Source of the DNA: Plantago ovata
Lineage: Eukaryota > Streptophyta > Magnoliopsida > Lamiales > Plantaginaceae
Length of the DNA: 64,000 bases
Assembly (NCBI GenBank): GCA_028274465.1
Contig: CM051456.1
Span: forward strand, 62,854,753-62,918,752
Direction of reading: 5' to 3'
The notes under the pieces were generated by a model. The model worked only from the letters and a program-made list of their open reading frames with translations, did no database searches and had not been told where the DNA came from. Made by a program: the position numbers and the translations under genes. Below, piece by piece: positions 42,623 through 54,353 of the stretch. The stretch's first letter is position 1. Each line of letters opens with the position of its first letter.

Positions 42623-43927
42623 ATGGCACCGAGGACAAGGAGAGTCGGCTCTAGCAAAAAGGGGAAGGGAGTGGCATCAAGCTCCCAACCATTTCACGAT
42701 TTGTACGAGTTGTCTGCCGCTGCAATAGAGGTGCGACAACGGCTAGAGGAGGAGATGGCCGACGGAGGAAGGTGGATCATCCCCGATAGGAGGATTGACA
42801 TTCCTGTGTCCGCAGCGAATAGAGCGGGATATAGGACGATGTCAAGTTTGGGGTCACAAAGGAATTGGGCATGGTACAGTTCCGACAGGTTCAAAGGCTA
42901 TGACGAGAGCCTCCTCCGAGATTTCTACACCGGGTACACGGATCTAGACGAGAAGAATGGGGTGTTAGTCCGAGGCCTGATTATACCATGGAGCCCAGAG
43001 TACATTTCTTCCTTCATCCATTTCGGGAACTTGGAATTCACAGAGAGCGCCCACGCCTACTTGTATTCGAGGACCGCTAGGGGGATAGGGAGAGACGTCA
43101 CCGAAGTGATCTGCAACAGGGAGTACAGATATCCGGAAGTTGGGGCAGCACCTGGACGGATCAGTTATAGCGACCTTAGCATCGAAGCTAAGGTGATGAT
43201 GAAATTTTGCATCTCCGACTTGATCCCGAGGAAGAATGACACATGGATTCAGCCCTACTACGCCGAGCTCCTCTACTGCCTCATAGACGGACATCAGGTC
43301 GACATAGGGCGCATTATGTATGAGGAGTACGAGCGCCACTGGGAAAAGAAGAGGAAGCCTTTCATCTTTCCGAGCTTCATCACAGCGTACTGCAAATATC
43401 ATGGGGTCGACGATATTGAGGAGGGGGATTGCGAGGTCGCTGCCCTTTCACCCTCGACCATTGAGGTACAGCTCAACAGGTATCAGTTGAGGAACCCCAC
43501 AACAGCCACTACTGATGTAGGAGGGCCATTCCAGCCAAATGATTCCGATCATGAGGATGCTATGGAGGCCGATGTTGGCGAAGCCCCTATCCCAGATATT
43601 CCGTTTGTCCATCATGCACCGCATGCACCAGCTGGAGCACCACAGGGGTCTGGAGGATTTGACTTCTCCGAATTCCGTACCTACCTCGACAGCCGTTTCG
43701 ACAGGATTGATGCCAACAACGCGGCCATGCGACAGGACATCGACAGGCACATTGTCCAGCACAACCGCGATTGGGAGATATTCGAGGAGCATCGCCGAGA
43801 GGATAGGAAGCACATGTGGGAGCAGCAACAGCTGATCCAGCAACAGCAGGAAGCTCTACGACAGTCCAATGAGCTCATGAATGACATGTGGAGTGACTTT
43901 TATAGGGACTACCATCCCGATGATTAG
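42623..43927 (+). CDS. Accessory protein of G4 (putative plant transposon protein type)
   Basis: Intact 434-residue ORF. The ATG at 42623 is chosen because it is the first after the predicted acceptor. It has a basic start (MAPRTRRVGSSKKGKG), a globular domain at about 55-290 with FYTGYTDL, VLVRGLIIPWSPEYI, MKFCISDLIPR, YCLIDGHQVDIGRIM and FPSFITAYCKYHGV, an acidic proline-rich linker, and a C-terminal coiled coil (about 350-430, Q/E/R-rich). This layout matches the plant ORFs annotated as putative plant transposon protein, found after pol in Athila-like elements and called envelope-like there. No signal peptide or membrane helix is visible, so a nuclear or nucleic-acid role is as plausible as an envelope. 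It is GC-richer than its surroundings and unbroken. Confidence 0.85.
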   Translation: MAPRTRRVGSSKKGKGVASSSQPFHDLYELSAAAIEVRQRLEEEMADGGRWIIPDRRIDIPVSAANRAGYRTMSSLGSQRNWAWYSSDRFKGYDESLLRDFYTGYTDLDEKNGVLVRGLIIPWSPEYISSFIHFGNLEFTESAHAYLYSRTARGIGRDVTEVICNREYRYPEVGAAPGRISYSDLSIEAKVMMKFCISDLIPRKNDTWIQPYYAELLYCLIDGHQVDIGRIMYEEYERHWEKKRKPFIFPSFITAYCKYHGVDDIEEGDCEVAALSPSTIEVQLNRYQLRNPTTATTDVGGPFQPNDSDHEDAMEADVGEAPIPDIPFVHHAPHAPAGAPQGSGGFDFSEFRTYLDSRFDRIDANNAAMRQDIDRHIVQHNRDWEIFEEHRREDRKHMWEQQQLIQQQQEALRQSNELMNDMWSDFYRDYHPDD

Positions 43928-45456
43928 TCATTCCACTTGTCCACTCTCAGCCGACCGAGGCCAAACCCTTCCGTAACATCTAGTATCACTTCTTATTACT
44001 CATTCTCTTTTGCTAGGGGGCTAGCTTAAGAATCGTAAGGGGGATGGGATGTGAACCATGATGTTATGTATTGTTTGGCTTTGTGTCGATTAGTATCTCG
44101 TCCTTCGTCTGCATTTGCATTTGCACGTTTACCGCTTTCTTAGATTTTTTAGGTTGCATTCATCCTAGGATAGTCTTGCATGTTTTATATGGAGCTTATT
44201 GCCGAATTTTTTGAACTTTTTTATTGGGTAGATCAACTAACTATGCCATTAATCGTATGCTTCATCTCTATGAATTTGTTTGAGGTTTTTCTCGCTTGGC
44301 TTGTCACATTTATGTATTGCACTTAGTTAAGCATGGTAGTCTCGACATCACTTAGTGGTGTTTTCTCGACTGCGGTTCACGAAGGCCTTTATAATATGAT
44401 GATGCATGTTAGGGTCTTATGGTTGTTTTCCCGAGTAATTATGTACCTAAGAGGCAACAAGTCTTCACCATGCTTTGAGATTGCTAAATGCCTAGGAAGG
44501 AGGTAGTGTGATCCTTTGTTTATAACCTATTCTTCCGAATAGGTTTGGGGAGGGGGTTACACCATCATAGACTTGTTTCTGTCTTTCATTCTTCGTATCG
44601 TGAGTTTATTTTTCCTTTTCGTAAATTTTGTGCTCCAACCTATTCTTTCGAATAGGTTTGGGGAAGTCGTGTGAGTCACTTTGTTTCTCTTTTTGTTATG
44701 CTACTGCTGGCTAAAAAAAAAAAGAAAGAAAAATTCCTGAAAAAAAAAGAAGAGAAAAATAAAAAAAAAAAAAGAAAAAAAGAATCTGGAAAGAAAAAAA
44801 GAAAAAAAAGAAGACCCCAAAAAAGCAAAGAAGGGTCCAAAAAATTAAAGCCAAATAGCAGTTTAGCAAAGTTTGAGTCTTTTTCATTTTTCGTATTGTT
44901 CGTAATTGTGTTTTTCTATTTTTTATCTTTTTTATCTTAAGTGTCATCTGTTCTAGACCACCCTCGTCCTGCCATTCAGAAAGTGGTGAATAGCTTAAGA
45001 CTTTACTTGAGAGATGGGTAGAATAGGGGAGAGTTGTCTTTTATAGGGAACCCTCCTTCGTTTGATGAGAGCCAATACTGGTTCGACCTCTTTTGAGGAA
45101 AAGTCTTAACATGGTGGAACAGCAGTAAGTCCTCAGTTTCATAGGCACGGGGCAACCATTCGTATCTTAGCATGCATCATTACGTCGTCACTGACTAGGT
45201 CCAGGTAGAGAACGTTACGAGAGACTATCTTGTCTTGACATAAGTGCTTATGTGGATGTGTATAAGTCAATCGAGGTATTCTTCAACCTATATTCATGCT
45301 TTGATTTATATGGTTTTTGTTCATATGCTATTTGGTAGATTCAGTAATTTAGTTCATTTTATTTGGCATAAAACTCCATTTTGAGTCTTGCATGTTTTTT
45401 GTATTAGAGTCTAGCTTAGTTGCTTGAGGACAAGCAAAGGTTCGGTTTGGGGAGTT
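43928..45456 (+). other. 3' UTR and polypurine modules of G4
   Basis: Starts with the GACCGAGGCCAAACC box. Hairpin-polypurine modules lie at 44524-44556 and 44637-44666, an A/G-rich tract at 44714-44815, and the terminal hairpin plus tract at 45420-45456 (TTGCTTG-AGGA-CAAGCAA then GGTTTGGGGAGTT). No gene is seen; the lysine-rich frame near 44700 is low-complexity. Confidence 0.82.
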
Positions 45457-46715
45457 TGATGAATGTGTATTTTACACTTTCATTAGAGTCTTTTTCACCT
45501 ATTTTAGCTATCCTCTATGTTAATTTAGCTATATTTTAGTACATTTTATTAGAATAGTGTCACGTTTCCCTTTAGATTTTATTTTACAGGTTTTGGTTGA
45601 AATTCGGAGATTACCGGGCAATTATATTGAAGTCTACAAGGAATTGGTGTTCCAGAAGCCTATTTGGAGTATCTGAAGGTTTCCGGATAGGATTTGGAGT
45701 CTAGGGGCCGAATGTGGAGGTTAGAAGGCTACTAGAAGTCATAAACCGAGTCCGAAAAGGTGAAGAAATCCAAATCCGCGTCGAAAAATGCGGAAATTCG
45801 GCGAAATATTGGGGGGCGAACCGCCGGAGTCATGGGGCGAACCGCCCCGTGATAATTTCGGGCCTATATAGTGCTCAATTTTCTCTCCGAAAATCATATC
45901 TTTTCAAGCCTACTTTCTCACCTCTCTCTATAGTTTTAGGTAGGAACTTCCCGGGGCCTGTCCTGGGAGTTCCATAGCTTAGTGGATACTTTTTCATAGC
46001 AGATTGGAGCGCGTAGGATCGCAATCATCCGGAGATTGACAACCTTCGGTAACTTTGTATCTTACAGTTTTTATCTACTTATTTTATTCTTCTTTCAATA
46101 TGTTTTCTTCTATGATTGCTATTGATTGCATGCCTATTATGAGTAGCTAAACTTATCGTTGGTGGTAGTATGTGAATTCTTAGCGAGGGAAGATAATCAT
46201 GCTAATGGCTATATCGCGCATTATACTCCGTGTCATTGCTTTATTTCGTTGATCAGTTGAAACCAAAATTCTCGTATGCTGTATTGATCATTATGCACAC
46301 TTGGACACTTGTCGACCATCAGACCAATTATCTTCGTAGTGTTGAATAATTACGGAACACATTAGGACGTTAGTTGTTGACAAGTCAGACCATATTATCT
46401 TCGTAGTGCTTAATACTTGCAACAGGACACAAGATTGATTCAAAGATCTCTATGCAAGACCGAGGAATTTATGCATGATTATCGACCCATTATGTTAAGA
46501 AGGACCATACTATCACCAATCTCCATTATCTGCTTGAAAACCCCCTATTGCTTTCTATCTGCTGTTTTATATTCTTAATTAGATTTGATAAAGCTAGTAT
46601 AGTCCTGAGAGAACGACACTCGAGTCATTCTACTACTACACTACGATTTTCGTTGTAGTTGTGGATTGCCTTTGGCTAATACAAATTTATTTGACTGAAT
46701 CTGACACGTTCATCA
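45457..46715 (+). repeat. 3' LTR of G4
   Basis: 1259 bp, TGATGAATGTG to ACGTTCATCA. Two GGCG-AAC-CGCC palindromes at about 45815-45853 lie just before CCTATATAG. Two diverged units around TTATCTTCGTAGTG (about 46320-46420) correspond to the tandem units of G5 and G6. Confidence 0.92.
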
Positions 46716-48949
46716 GAATACAAGAAAACTCCTTATGAGTTATTTGTTGGAAGACCTCCTAACATCACCCATCTAAGAGTATTTGGTTGTAAGTGTTTCG
46801 TTCTTAACAACGGTAGAGAATACCTAAGAACATTTCAACCAAAAGGCAGACGAAGCGATATTTCTTGGTTACTCCTTGCATAGTAAAGCTTATAGAGTTT
46901 ACAACAAAAAGGCACAAAAGATCGAAGAATCATTGCATGTTGTATTCTACGAAAAGTCACAAGGAGTGCCTGCTGAAGAAGAAATATCAGAATGTACAAA
47001 GAAGCTACTCATACATGAGCAAAGAACTGAATCTGATGCTAGGCAAATCAAGTCAATTGAAGTAAATGATGATTCTGACAATGACTCTCCTCCCCAAGTC
47101 ATGACAAGATAATATAGTTCATGACAAAGAATTTCCAGCAAAGACGCAGTTGCTCCGGATGTTGCTGAAACTATGCACTTCATGTGCCTGCTGATGAGTT
47201 ACCAAAATCTAGCAATGTTAAACAAGCAGTTGCTGATGAACCGATCTCAGCAGAGATACAACAAAATGCCAGTAGTACTGAACAAGTACATACTGAAGAG
47301 TCACATGCTGATGAGCAAACTTATCCAGATCCAAAGAGCAGAAAACCTCTTAACAAATGGATTAGAGATCATCCCTCTACGGATATGATTGGTGATATTG
47401 ACAAACGCCAAGTGACTAGATCCAAAGTATCTGCTACTCATGGACTTGCTGAAGAAGCAAATGTCGTAGAAGTAGAAGCTTTGTTCTCTTGCTTTGTTTC
47501 AGAAATTGAACCTAAGACCATAGAAGAAGCTCTAAAGCATTCTGAATGGATCAGGCAATGCAAGAAGAACTGGATCAATTTGAAAGGAAAAAAGTCTGGA
47601 AACTTGTACCTCTTGATGAAGGCAAGAAAGCTATTGGTACAAAGTGGGTGTTCAGAAACAAGCTGAGTGAGTCTGGTGAAGTAACAAGGAACAAAGCACG
47701 TTTGGTTGCTCAAGGTTACCGTCAGACTGAGGATTGGATTATGATGAGTCTTATGCACCAGTTGCAAGATTGGATGCAATTAGACTTTCTTGGCCTTTGC
47801 TGCTCACAATGACTTCATTGTTTATCAAATGGATGTTAAAAAGTGCATTCTTGAATGGTGAACTTGCTGAAGAAGTCTACTTGGACAACCCCCTGGCTTT
47901 GAACTTCCCTAAAAATCAAGATGGTATACAAGCTTCAGAAAGCTGTATGTCTAAACAAGCACCTAGAGCTTGGTATGATACCTTAGCTAAGTTCTTGCTG
48001 GATAGTGGTTTAAGAAAGGTGAAGTTGACAAAACTTTGTTTACCATGAACATGATGGTAAAATACTCTTAGTTAGATTTATGTGGATGACATAATATTTT
48101 GATCGAAGGACAAGCAACTTTGTGATGATTTTGCCAAACTCATGACAAACAAATTTGAAATGAGTATCATGGGAAAATTGAATTATTTCCTAGGATTTCA
48201 AGTCAAGCAACTCAAAGATGGAATATTCATAAATCAAGCAAGTATGCGAAGAAATGCTCATAAGTTTAGGATCAAAGAGGAAGAAAACCTGAAAAGATCC
48301 TATGAGTTGGTACCAAATTGGGCTATACTAAAGACATAAATGTGTTGAAGAACACAAGTATAGGAAGCTCATTGTTTCCTTGTTGTATTTAACAGCAAGT
48401 AGACCTGACATTCAGTATGGTTTGTGTGTGGCAAGTTCCAATCTGATCCAAAAAATCACACTACAAAAGGCACAATACGATACTGAAATATGTCAAAGGT
48501 ACAGTCAATGTTGGATTATGGTATCCTAAAGATTCTGGACTTGAATTGGTGGTTATCTGATGCTGATCATGGAGGATCAACTGTTGATAGAAAAAGTACT
48601 TCTGGAACTTGTCAGTTTCTAGGTACTAGATTAATATCATGGTTCAGCAGAAGCACAACATGTGTTGCCAATTCATCTACAGTACATTGCGGTTGGTTGT
48701 TGAATAGCTCAAATCCTATGGATTCAGCAACAATAAGAGATTATGGTATTTCTGCAAAGAAAACACCAATCTTTTGCGATAATACAAGTGCTATTGCTAT
48801 CACGCAAATCCTAAGTTCCACTCAAGGACAAAGCACATTGATATTAGACTCATTTTCATTAGAGATCATGTGGAAAAGGGACATTGAGGTTGTGAAAGTA
48901 GTACTGATGATCAACTTGCTGACATCTTTACCAAGCCCCTACCAGATAA
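46716..48949 (+). pseudogene. Integrase tail, RT and RNase H of S2
   Basis: Resumes at GAATACAAG after G4. The integrase C-terminus ([10 protein letters not shown]), VAE-rich linker, RT ([28 protein letters not shown] then a stop) and RNase H fragments (SDADHGGS, CDNTSAI) follow in many short frames with deletions. It is more decayed than S3. It runs into the N gap at FTKPLPD. Confidence 0.8.
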
Positions 48950-49049
48950 NNNNNNNNNNNNNNNNNNNNNNNNNNNNNNNNNNNNNNNNNNNNNNNNNNN
49001 NNNNNNNNNNNNNNNNNNNNNNNNNNNNNNNNNNNNNNNNNNNNNNNNN
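48950..49049. other. Assembly gap of 100 N
   Basis: Exactly 100 N, a common placeholder for a gap of unknown size. The S2 end, the rest of G2 and the start of C1 are hidden here or lie elsewhere. Confidence 0.98.
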
Positions 49050-50630
49050 ACTTGTTGGACCTTACCTGTATGTTTGTTGTGGGGGCAAGCATATGTGAAA
49101 ATAGTGGGAGCTAAACAGCTAAAGGACCTTGTTGTTTCTTATGTTGACTGTGTATTCAGAAATACTTTTCAATAGTTGATTTATTATTTTCGTTCATATA
49201 TTTCCTCCTTAGGATATTAGAAATGGCGAGTATCTCGCTCCGTGCTGTCTTAGAGAAGCAAATTTTGACCGGACCAAACTTCCTAGATTGGATCAGGAAT
49301 ATACGTTTGGTGCTGAGGTACGAAAAGATTGAGTATGTCTTGGACGAGGTCATTCCCGTGTGCCACGAAAATCAGACTGCCGATCAGATTGCTGCTTGGA
49401 ATCAAGCCAACAAGGCAAAGTCTGATAAGCATCTTGAGGATGCTAGATCCGCGCAGTGTATTATGCTGGCGGCAATGAGCAATGAGCTGCAGAGGCAACA
49501 TGAAAGCATGTTACCGTATGAGATGCTGAAGCATCTTGAGTCGCTCTTTAAGACGACAGCTAGAAGTGTTGAATTTGATTTGATCAAAGAGATACACAGA
49601 TGCAAGCTCAGTGAAGGAGGGAACATGTCTGAGCATGTTCTCAAAATGATTGGTCTCTTTGAAAAGCTTGCCGATGTCGGCGTTAAGCTAGAGAACAAGA
49701 TCATGGTGATCTTTGTCCTTCAATCATTGTCGAGTTCGTATTCGCAGTTCATCATTAATTACACGATGAATGCGAAGGACGTAACACTGCCTGAACTTCA
49801 TAATCTGTTGAAGACATATGATCAAACTCTCCCTAAGAAGGAAAAGTCGATCATCCTTGTTGGGCAACCGTCTAACCCAAACACGAGAAACAAAGGTGCT
49901 AAGGGTAAGGGAAAGTCGGGAGCCAAGGCTAACACTTGGAGTGATAAGCCTAAGCGTCCGAACCAGAAAAGGAAGTTCAATAGAAGCGGAAGGGTGCGCA
50001 CAGACGAATGTCTTTTCTGTAAGCAGAAAGGACATTGGAAGAAGGATTGCCCTAAGCTTAGGGCAGATCAAGCTAAGAAGCCACCGGCTTCTAGCTCAGG
50101 TATGTTTGTTATTGAAATGAACATGACTACTTTTGACTCCAATGGTTGGGTATTAGATACAGCCCGTGGCTCACACATTTGTAATAATGTGCAGGGGCTA
50201 ATTGATCACAGGCTAGTCAAGCAAGGTGAAATCGACTTGCATGTTGGGAACGACAATCCTGTTGTACCTTCGGGACAATGTTTAGAACTTGATAATATTT
50301 ATTTTGTTCCATCCATTGTCAGAAATATTATTTCCATTCCATTGTTAGACAATATGGGTTTTTCCTTTCGATTTGCGAATAATACTTGTTATTTTTCATT
50401 AAATGATCAGTATTATGGGAAAGCTCGATTGGTGAATGGTTTATATATTTTTCAAAGTAGTCTACCTTTATTTTAAATACATAACAAACAACCGTCTTCA
50501 AGTAGGAAAAATAATCCATCTTATCTATGGCATTGTCGGCTAGGCCATATCAATGAAACACGGATTCAAAGACTAAGGAAGTTGGACTACTTAGAACTAT
50601 TTGATTTTGAATCATATGGTACATGCGAAT
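49050..50630 (+). mobile_element. Second copia element C1, 5' internal fragment
   Basis: A short non-coding leader (49050-49222, no PBS recognised) and a gag-protease-integrase start unlike the Sirevirus gag. It is cut at 50630 by G5 (CGAAT before the LTR). Confidence 0.8.
49223..50630 (+). pseudogene. Gag-protease and integrase start of C1
   Basis: 417 codons open from ATG 49223: a UBN2-type copia gag (LTGPNFLDWIRNIRLVLRY, LFEKLADVG), a lysine-rich segment, a CCHC knuckle (CLFCKQKGHWKKDC, residues about 271-284), and a protease motif WVLDTARGSHIC, where the usual DTG has become DTA. One in-frame TAA at 50474-50476 precedes the start of the integrase zinc domain (LWHCRLGHINE). The protein would be a particle-forming gag with an inactive protease. 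Confidence 0.85.
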
Positions 50631-51869
50631 TGATGAATGTGTATTTTACACTTTCATTTGAGTCTTTTTCACCTATTTTAGCTATCCTCTATGTTAATTT
50701 AGCTATATTATAGTGCATTTTATTAGAATAGTGTCACGTTTCCCTGTAGATTTTATTTTACAGGTTTTGGTTGAAAAACGAGGTTTTCCGGGCAATTATA
50801 TTGAAGTTGACAAGGAATTGGTGTTCCAGAAGCCTATTTGGAGTATCTGAAGGTTTCCGGATAGTATTTGAAGTCTAGGGGTCGACTCTGGAGGTTAGAA
50901 GGCCACTAGAAGTCAGAAACCGAGTCCGAATAGGGGAAGAAATTCAAAAACGCGTCGAAAACGCGTAAATTCCCGAAAAAAACTCCCGGGCGTATCGCCC
51001 CACACCAGGCGACTCGCCCGGTGTGTGGGGCCCTTCACCCCACACTAATTCGAGGCCTATATATAGTTGCTCAGTTTTTCTCCGATTTTCATACTTTTCC
51101 AGACCTATTTTCTCACCTTTCTCTGTAGTTTTAGGTAGGAACTTTCCAGAGCCTGTTTTGGGGGTTCATAGCTTAGGAGATACTTTTTTATAGCAGTTTG
51201 GAGCTTGTAAGATCGCGATTCTTCGAAGATTGACAACCTTCGGTAACATTGTATCTTACAGTTTTTCTACTTATTTTTATATATCTTTCAACATGTTTTC
51301 TTCTATGATTTCTGTTGATTGCATGACAACTATGAGTAGCTAAACTTATCGTTGGTGATAGTATGTGAATTCTTAGCGAAGGGTTGATAATTATGCTAAT
51401 GGCTATATCGCGCATTATACTCCGTGTTATTGCTTTATTTCTTTGATCTATCTAAATCTCTATCTTCGTATTGTTGATTAATTATTGCACACAATTGGAC
51501 AATTCATTGGTCTTTGACCTATCTAAATCTATATCTTCGTAGTGTTTGATAATTACAACATGACAATTCATTGATCAAAGATCTCTATGCAAAACCGAGG
51601 AATTTATGCATGATTATTAACCCGTTATGCTTTGAAGGACCATACTATCACCAATCTCCATTATCTGTTAAGAAAAATCTTTGCTAAATCGTCTGCTGTT
51701 TTATATTCTAAATTAGATTAGATAAAGCTAGTTATAGTCCTTAGAGATCGACACTCGAGGTTATTCTACTGCTACACTACGGTTTTCGTTGTAGTTGTGA
51801 ATTGCCTTTGGCTAAATAACAAATTTATTTGATAGATACGTTGGAACACGACAATCCGCGCGTTCATCA
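50631..51869 (+). repeat. 5' LTR of G5
   Basis: 1239 bp, TGATGAATGTG to CGTTCATCA. GCG-N3-CGC sites (TAT and ACT centres) at 50992-51020 lie upstream of TATATATA at 51058-51065. Two units of about 70 bp anchored on ATCTTCGTA lie at about 51440-51570. Confidence 0.92.
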
Positions 51870-51872
51870 AAT

Positions 51873-51890
51873 TGGCGCCGTTGTCGGGGA
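51873..51890 (+). other. Primer binding site of G5
   Basis: TGGCGCCGTTGTCGGGGA, one base different from G2, three bases after the LTR. Confidence 0.88.
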
Positions 51891-52014
51891 CTATACTCCT
51901 TTTTTCTATTTAATTTGTTTATATTTTCAGCATTCAATTCCTAATTCTAGCAGTTTTAGTTTTCCTTTTTAATCTCTATCTGATAGTCCTTTCCTAGATT
52001 GTTACAGATAGTGT

Positions 52015-52760
52015 ATGCCACATACACGATCTAGAGGAACACCGCTTGCTGATTCAATTGCTGAGATCGACAGAGTCTACCACCGAAGAAGGCGACTACT
52101 TCAAAGGCGTGAACTAGAGGAAATAGAGGATACCGATTTCTCTGAATCTCTACACAGTCTTTTCAAGGAAATCGACGGAATGGCAGAAGCTAGACCACTG
52201 AAAGCATGGGTTCAACCCTCCAAGGATCGTATGAGGGGACCGGCGATTGTTCTTTCGTCTGCAACTCGAGATCTGGAAATCAAGAACCACGCATTCCAAC
52301 AACTTCCGCGGTTCTATGGCTTAGCAAGGGAAGATGTGATGGGGTACTTGCACGATATCGATGATTTCCTCAACCAACTCCCACGACCCGGAGCTGAAAT
52401 AACAACGGATGAGTTGCGGATGAAGGTTTTTGCTATGGGGCATGGCGACAAAGCCAAGTCATGGTTGAGTTCTCTACCAGCAGGCTCGCTGGACACTTGG
52501 GAGAAGATTTTTTCAGCTTTCATGGAAAAATACTTCCCTCACACCTTGACTACCGCGCTAAAGGCGCAAATCACTGGATTCAAGCATGACTATGATGAGA
52601 CCATCTACACCGCATTTGAGAGGTTCCAAGATCTCACGAACAAGTGCCCTCACCATGGTTTTGAGCTTTCTGACCTAGTCCAACACTTCTACAATGGACT
52701 AACCTTCGAGAACCAACAAGTGGTGGATTTCCAATGCCGAGACAATATTTGGGAGGAAAC
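52015..52760 (+). pseudogene. Gag of G5, truncated by G6
   Basis: MPHTRSRGTPLAD starts in the same place as G2 gag, and the gag domain (RFYGLARE, KSWLSSL, EKYFPHT, PHHGFELSDLVQ) is closely similar. It is open until EET at 52760; the frame then runs 31 bases into the G6 LTR. No stop occurs before the insertion. Confidence 0.88.
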
Positions 52761-54079
52761 TGATGAATGTGTATTTTACACTTTCATTTGAGTCTTTTTC
52801 ACCTATTTTAGCTATCCTCTATGTTAATTTAGCTATATTTTAGTGCATTTTATTAGAATAGTGTCACGTTTCCCTTTAGTTTTTATTTTACAGGTTTTGG
52901 TTGAAAAACGAGGTTTTCCGGGCAATTATATTGAAGTTGACAAGGAATTGGTGTTCCAGAAAACTAATTGGAGTATCTGAAGGTTTTCGGATAGGATTTG
53001 AAGTCTATGGGTCGAATCTGGAGGTTAGAAGGCCACTAGAAGTCAGAAACCGAGTCCGAAAAGGGGAAGAAATCCAAAAACGCGTCGAAAACGCGTAAAT
53101 CCCGAAAAATACTCCTGGGCGAATCGCCCGGGATGTGGGACGAATCGCCCCACACCAGGCGACTCGCCCGGTGTGTGGGGCCCTTCGCCCCACACTATTT
53201 CGAGGCCTATATATAGTTGCTCCGTTTTTCTCCGATTTTCATTCTTTTCCAGACCTTCTCTCTCACCTTTCTCTGTAGTTTTAGGTAGTTACTTCCCAGA
53301 GCCTGTTCTGGGGGTTCATAGCTTAGGAGATACTTTTTCATAGCAGTTTGGAGCTTGTAAGATCGCGATTCTTCGGAGACTGACAACCTTCGGTAACATT
53401 GTATCTTACAGTTTTTCTACTTATTTTTATATATCTTTCGACATGTTTTCTTCTATGATTTCTGTTGATTGCATGACAACTATGAGTAGCTAAACTTATC
53501 GTTGGTGGTAGTATGTGAATTCTTAGCGAAGGGTTGATAATTATGCTAATGGCTATATCGCGCATTATACTCCGTGTTATTGCTTTATTTCTTTGATCTT
53601 TCAGAATCTCTATCTTCGTATTGTTGATTAATTATTGCACACAATTGGACAATAGTCTTTGACCTATCAGAATCTATATCTTCGTAGTGTTGAATAATTA
53701 CGGATCACAATTGGACAATAGTGTATGACTTATTAGAATCTATATCTTCGTAGTGTTTGATAATTGCAACAGGACAATTTATTGATCAAAGATCTCCATG
53801 CAAAACCGAGGAAAATTTACACATGATTATTAACCTGTTATGCTTTGAAGGACCATACTATCACCAATCTCCATTATCTGTTAGAAAAACCTTTGCTATA
53901 CCGTCTGCTGTTTTTATATTCTTTAATTAAATTAGATAAAGCTAGTTATAGTCCTTAGAGATCGACACTCGAGGTTATTCTACTGCTACACTATGGTTTT
54001 CGTTGTAGTTGTGAATTGCCTTTGGCTAAATAACAAATTTATTTGATTAATTCGGATCCGACAAATCCTACGTTCATCA
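52761..54079 (+). repeat. 5' LTR of G6
   Basis: 1319 bp. Palindromes at 53117-53170 (AAT and ACT centres) lie upstream of TATATATA at 53208-53215. Three tandem units of about 66 bp anchored on ATCTTCGTA (53612, 53678, 53744) explain most of its extra length over G5. Confidence 0.92.
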
Positions 54080-54082
54080 AAT

Positions 54083-54100
54083 TGGCGCCGTTGCCGGGGA
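54083..54100 (+). other. Primer binding site of G6
   Basis: TGGCGCCGTTGCCGGGGA, identical to G2. The leader continues to about 54353 with nothing else recognised. Confidence 0.9.
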
Positions 54101-54353
54101 CTATACTCCTTTTTTCTGTTTAATTTGTTTATATTTTCAGCATTCAATTCCCAGAACATCTCTTGGATTGTCTCTCAGAAATTTCAATTTCTTGCCCTAT
54201 TTCTTTCCTCCTATCTTCTTCAGTAAATTCATCTAATCTGATCTTGGTTACCTTGCGTGTTTGTGCTCTCGAAATTTTTGGTTATATTGTGTTTGATTAC
54301 GCTAATAGAACTAATTTTTAGTTTTGAGTTACCCTTACTAAAGACATACATGT

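Larger units (their letters stand above)
41167..46715 (+). mobile_element. Athila-like element G4 with GAATA duplication
   Basis: Flanked by GAATA at 41162-41166 and 46716-46720. It holds a rearranged 5' LTR, a palindrome array, intron, intact accessory ORF, 3' UTR, polypurine tract and full 3' LTR. No PBS, gag or pol is present. The left and right LTR starts differ at only about two places in the first 310 bp, so insertion is fairly recent. Confidence 0.92.
20946..48949 (+). mobile_element. Sirevirus S2, split by S3, G3 and G4
   Basis: The 5' LTR (20946-22512), PBS and gag start are followed by S3 at 22876. Plus-strand Sirevirus sequence resumes at 38655 in the gag zinc knuckle, is interrupted by G4 (41167-46715), and continues to the N gap. 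Treating these pieces as one element is inference: S3 sits in S2 gag with GAAGC before it, and the resumed piece has the right orientation and a later gag position. About 1 kb of gag between the pieces is missing, in line with the abnormal junction at 36405/36406. The five bases before the LTR are GGTAC; the second duplicate is not visible. Confidence 0.6.
50631..52760 (+). mobile_element. Athila-like element G5, 5' part
   Basis: 5' LTR, PBS and gag start, cut at 52760 by G6. It is the host layer of the G6/G7 nest and itself sits in C1. Confidence 0.9.
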
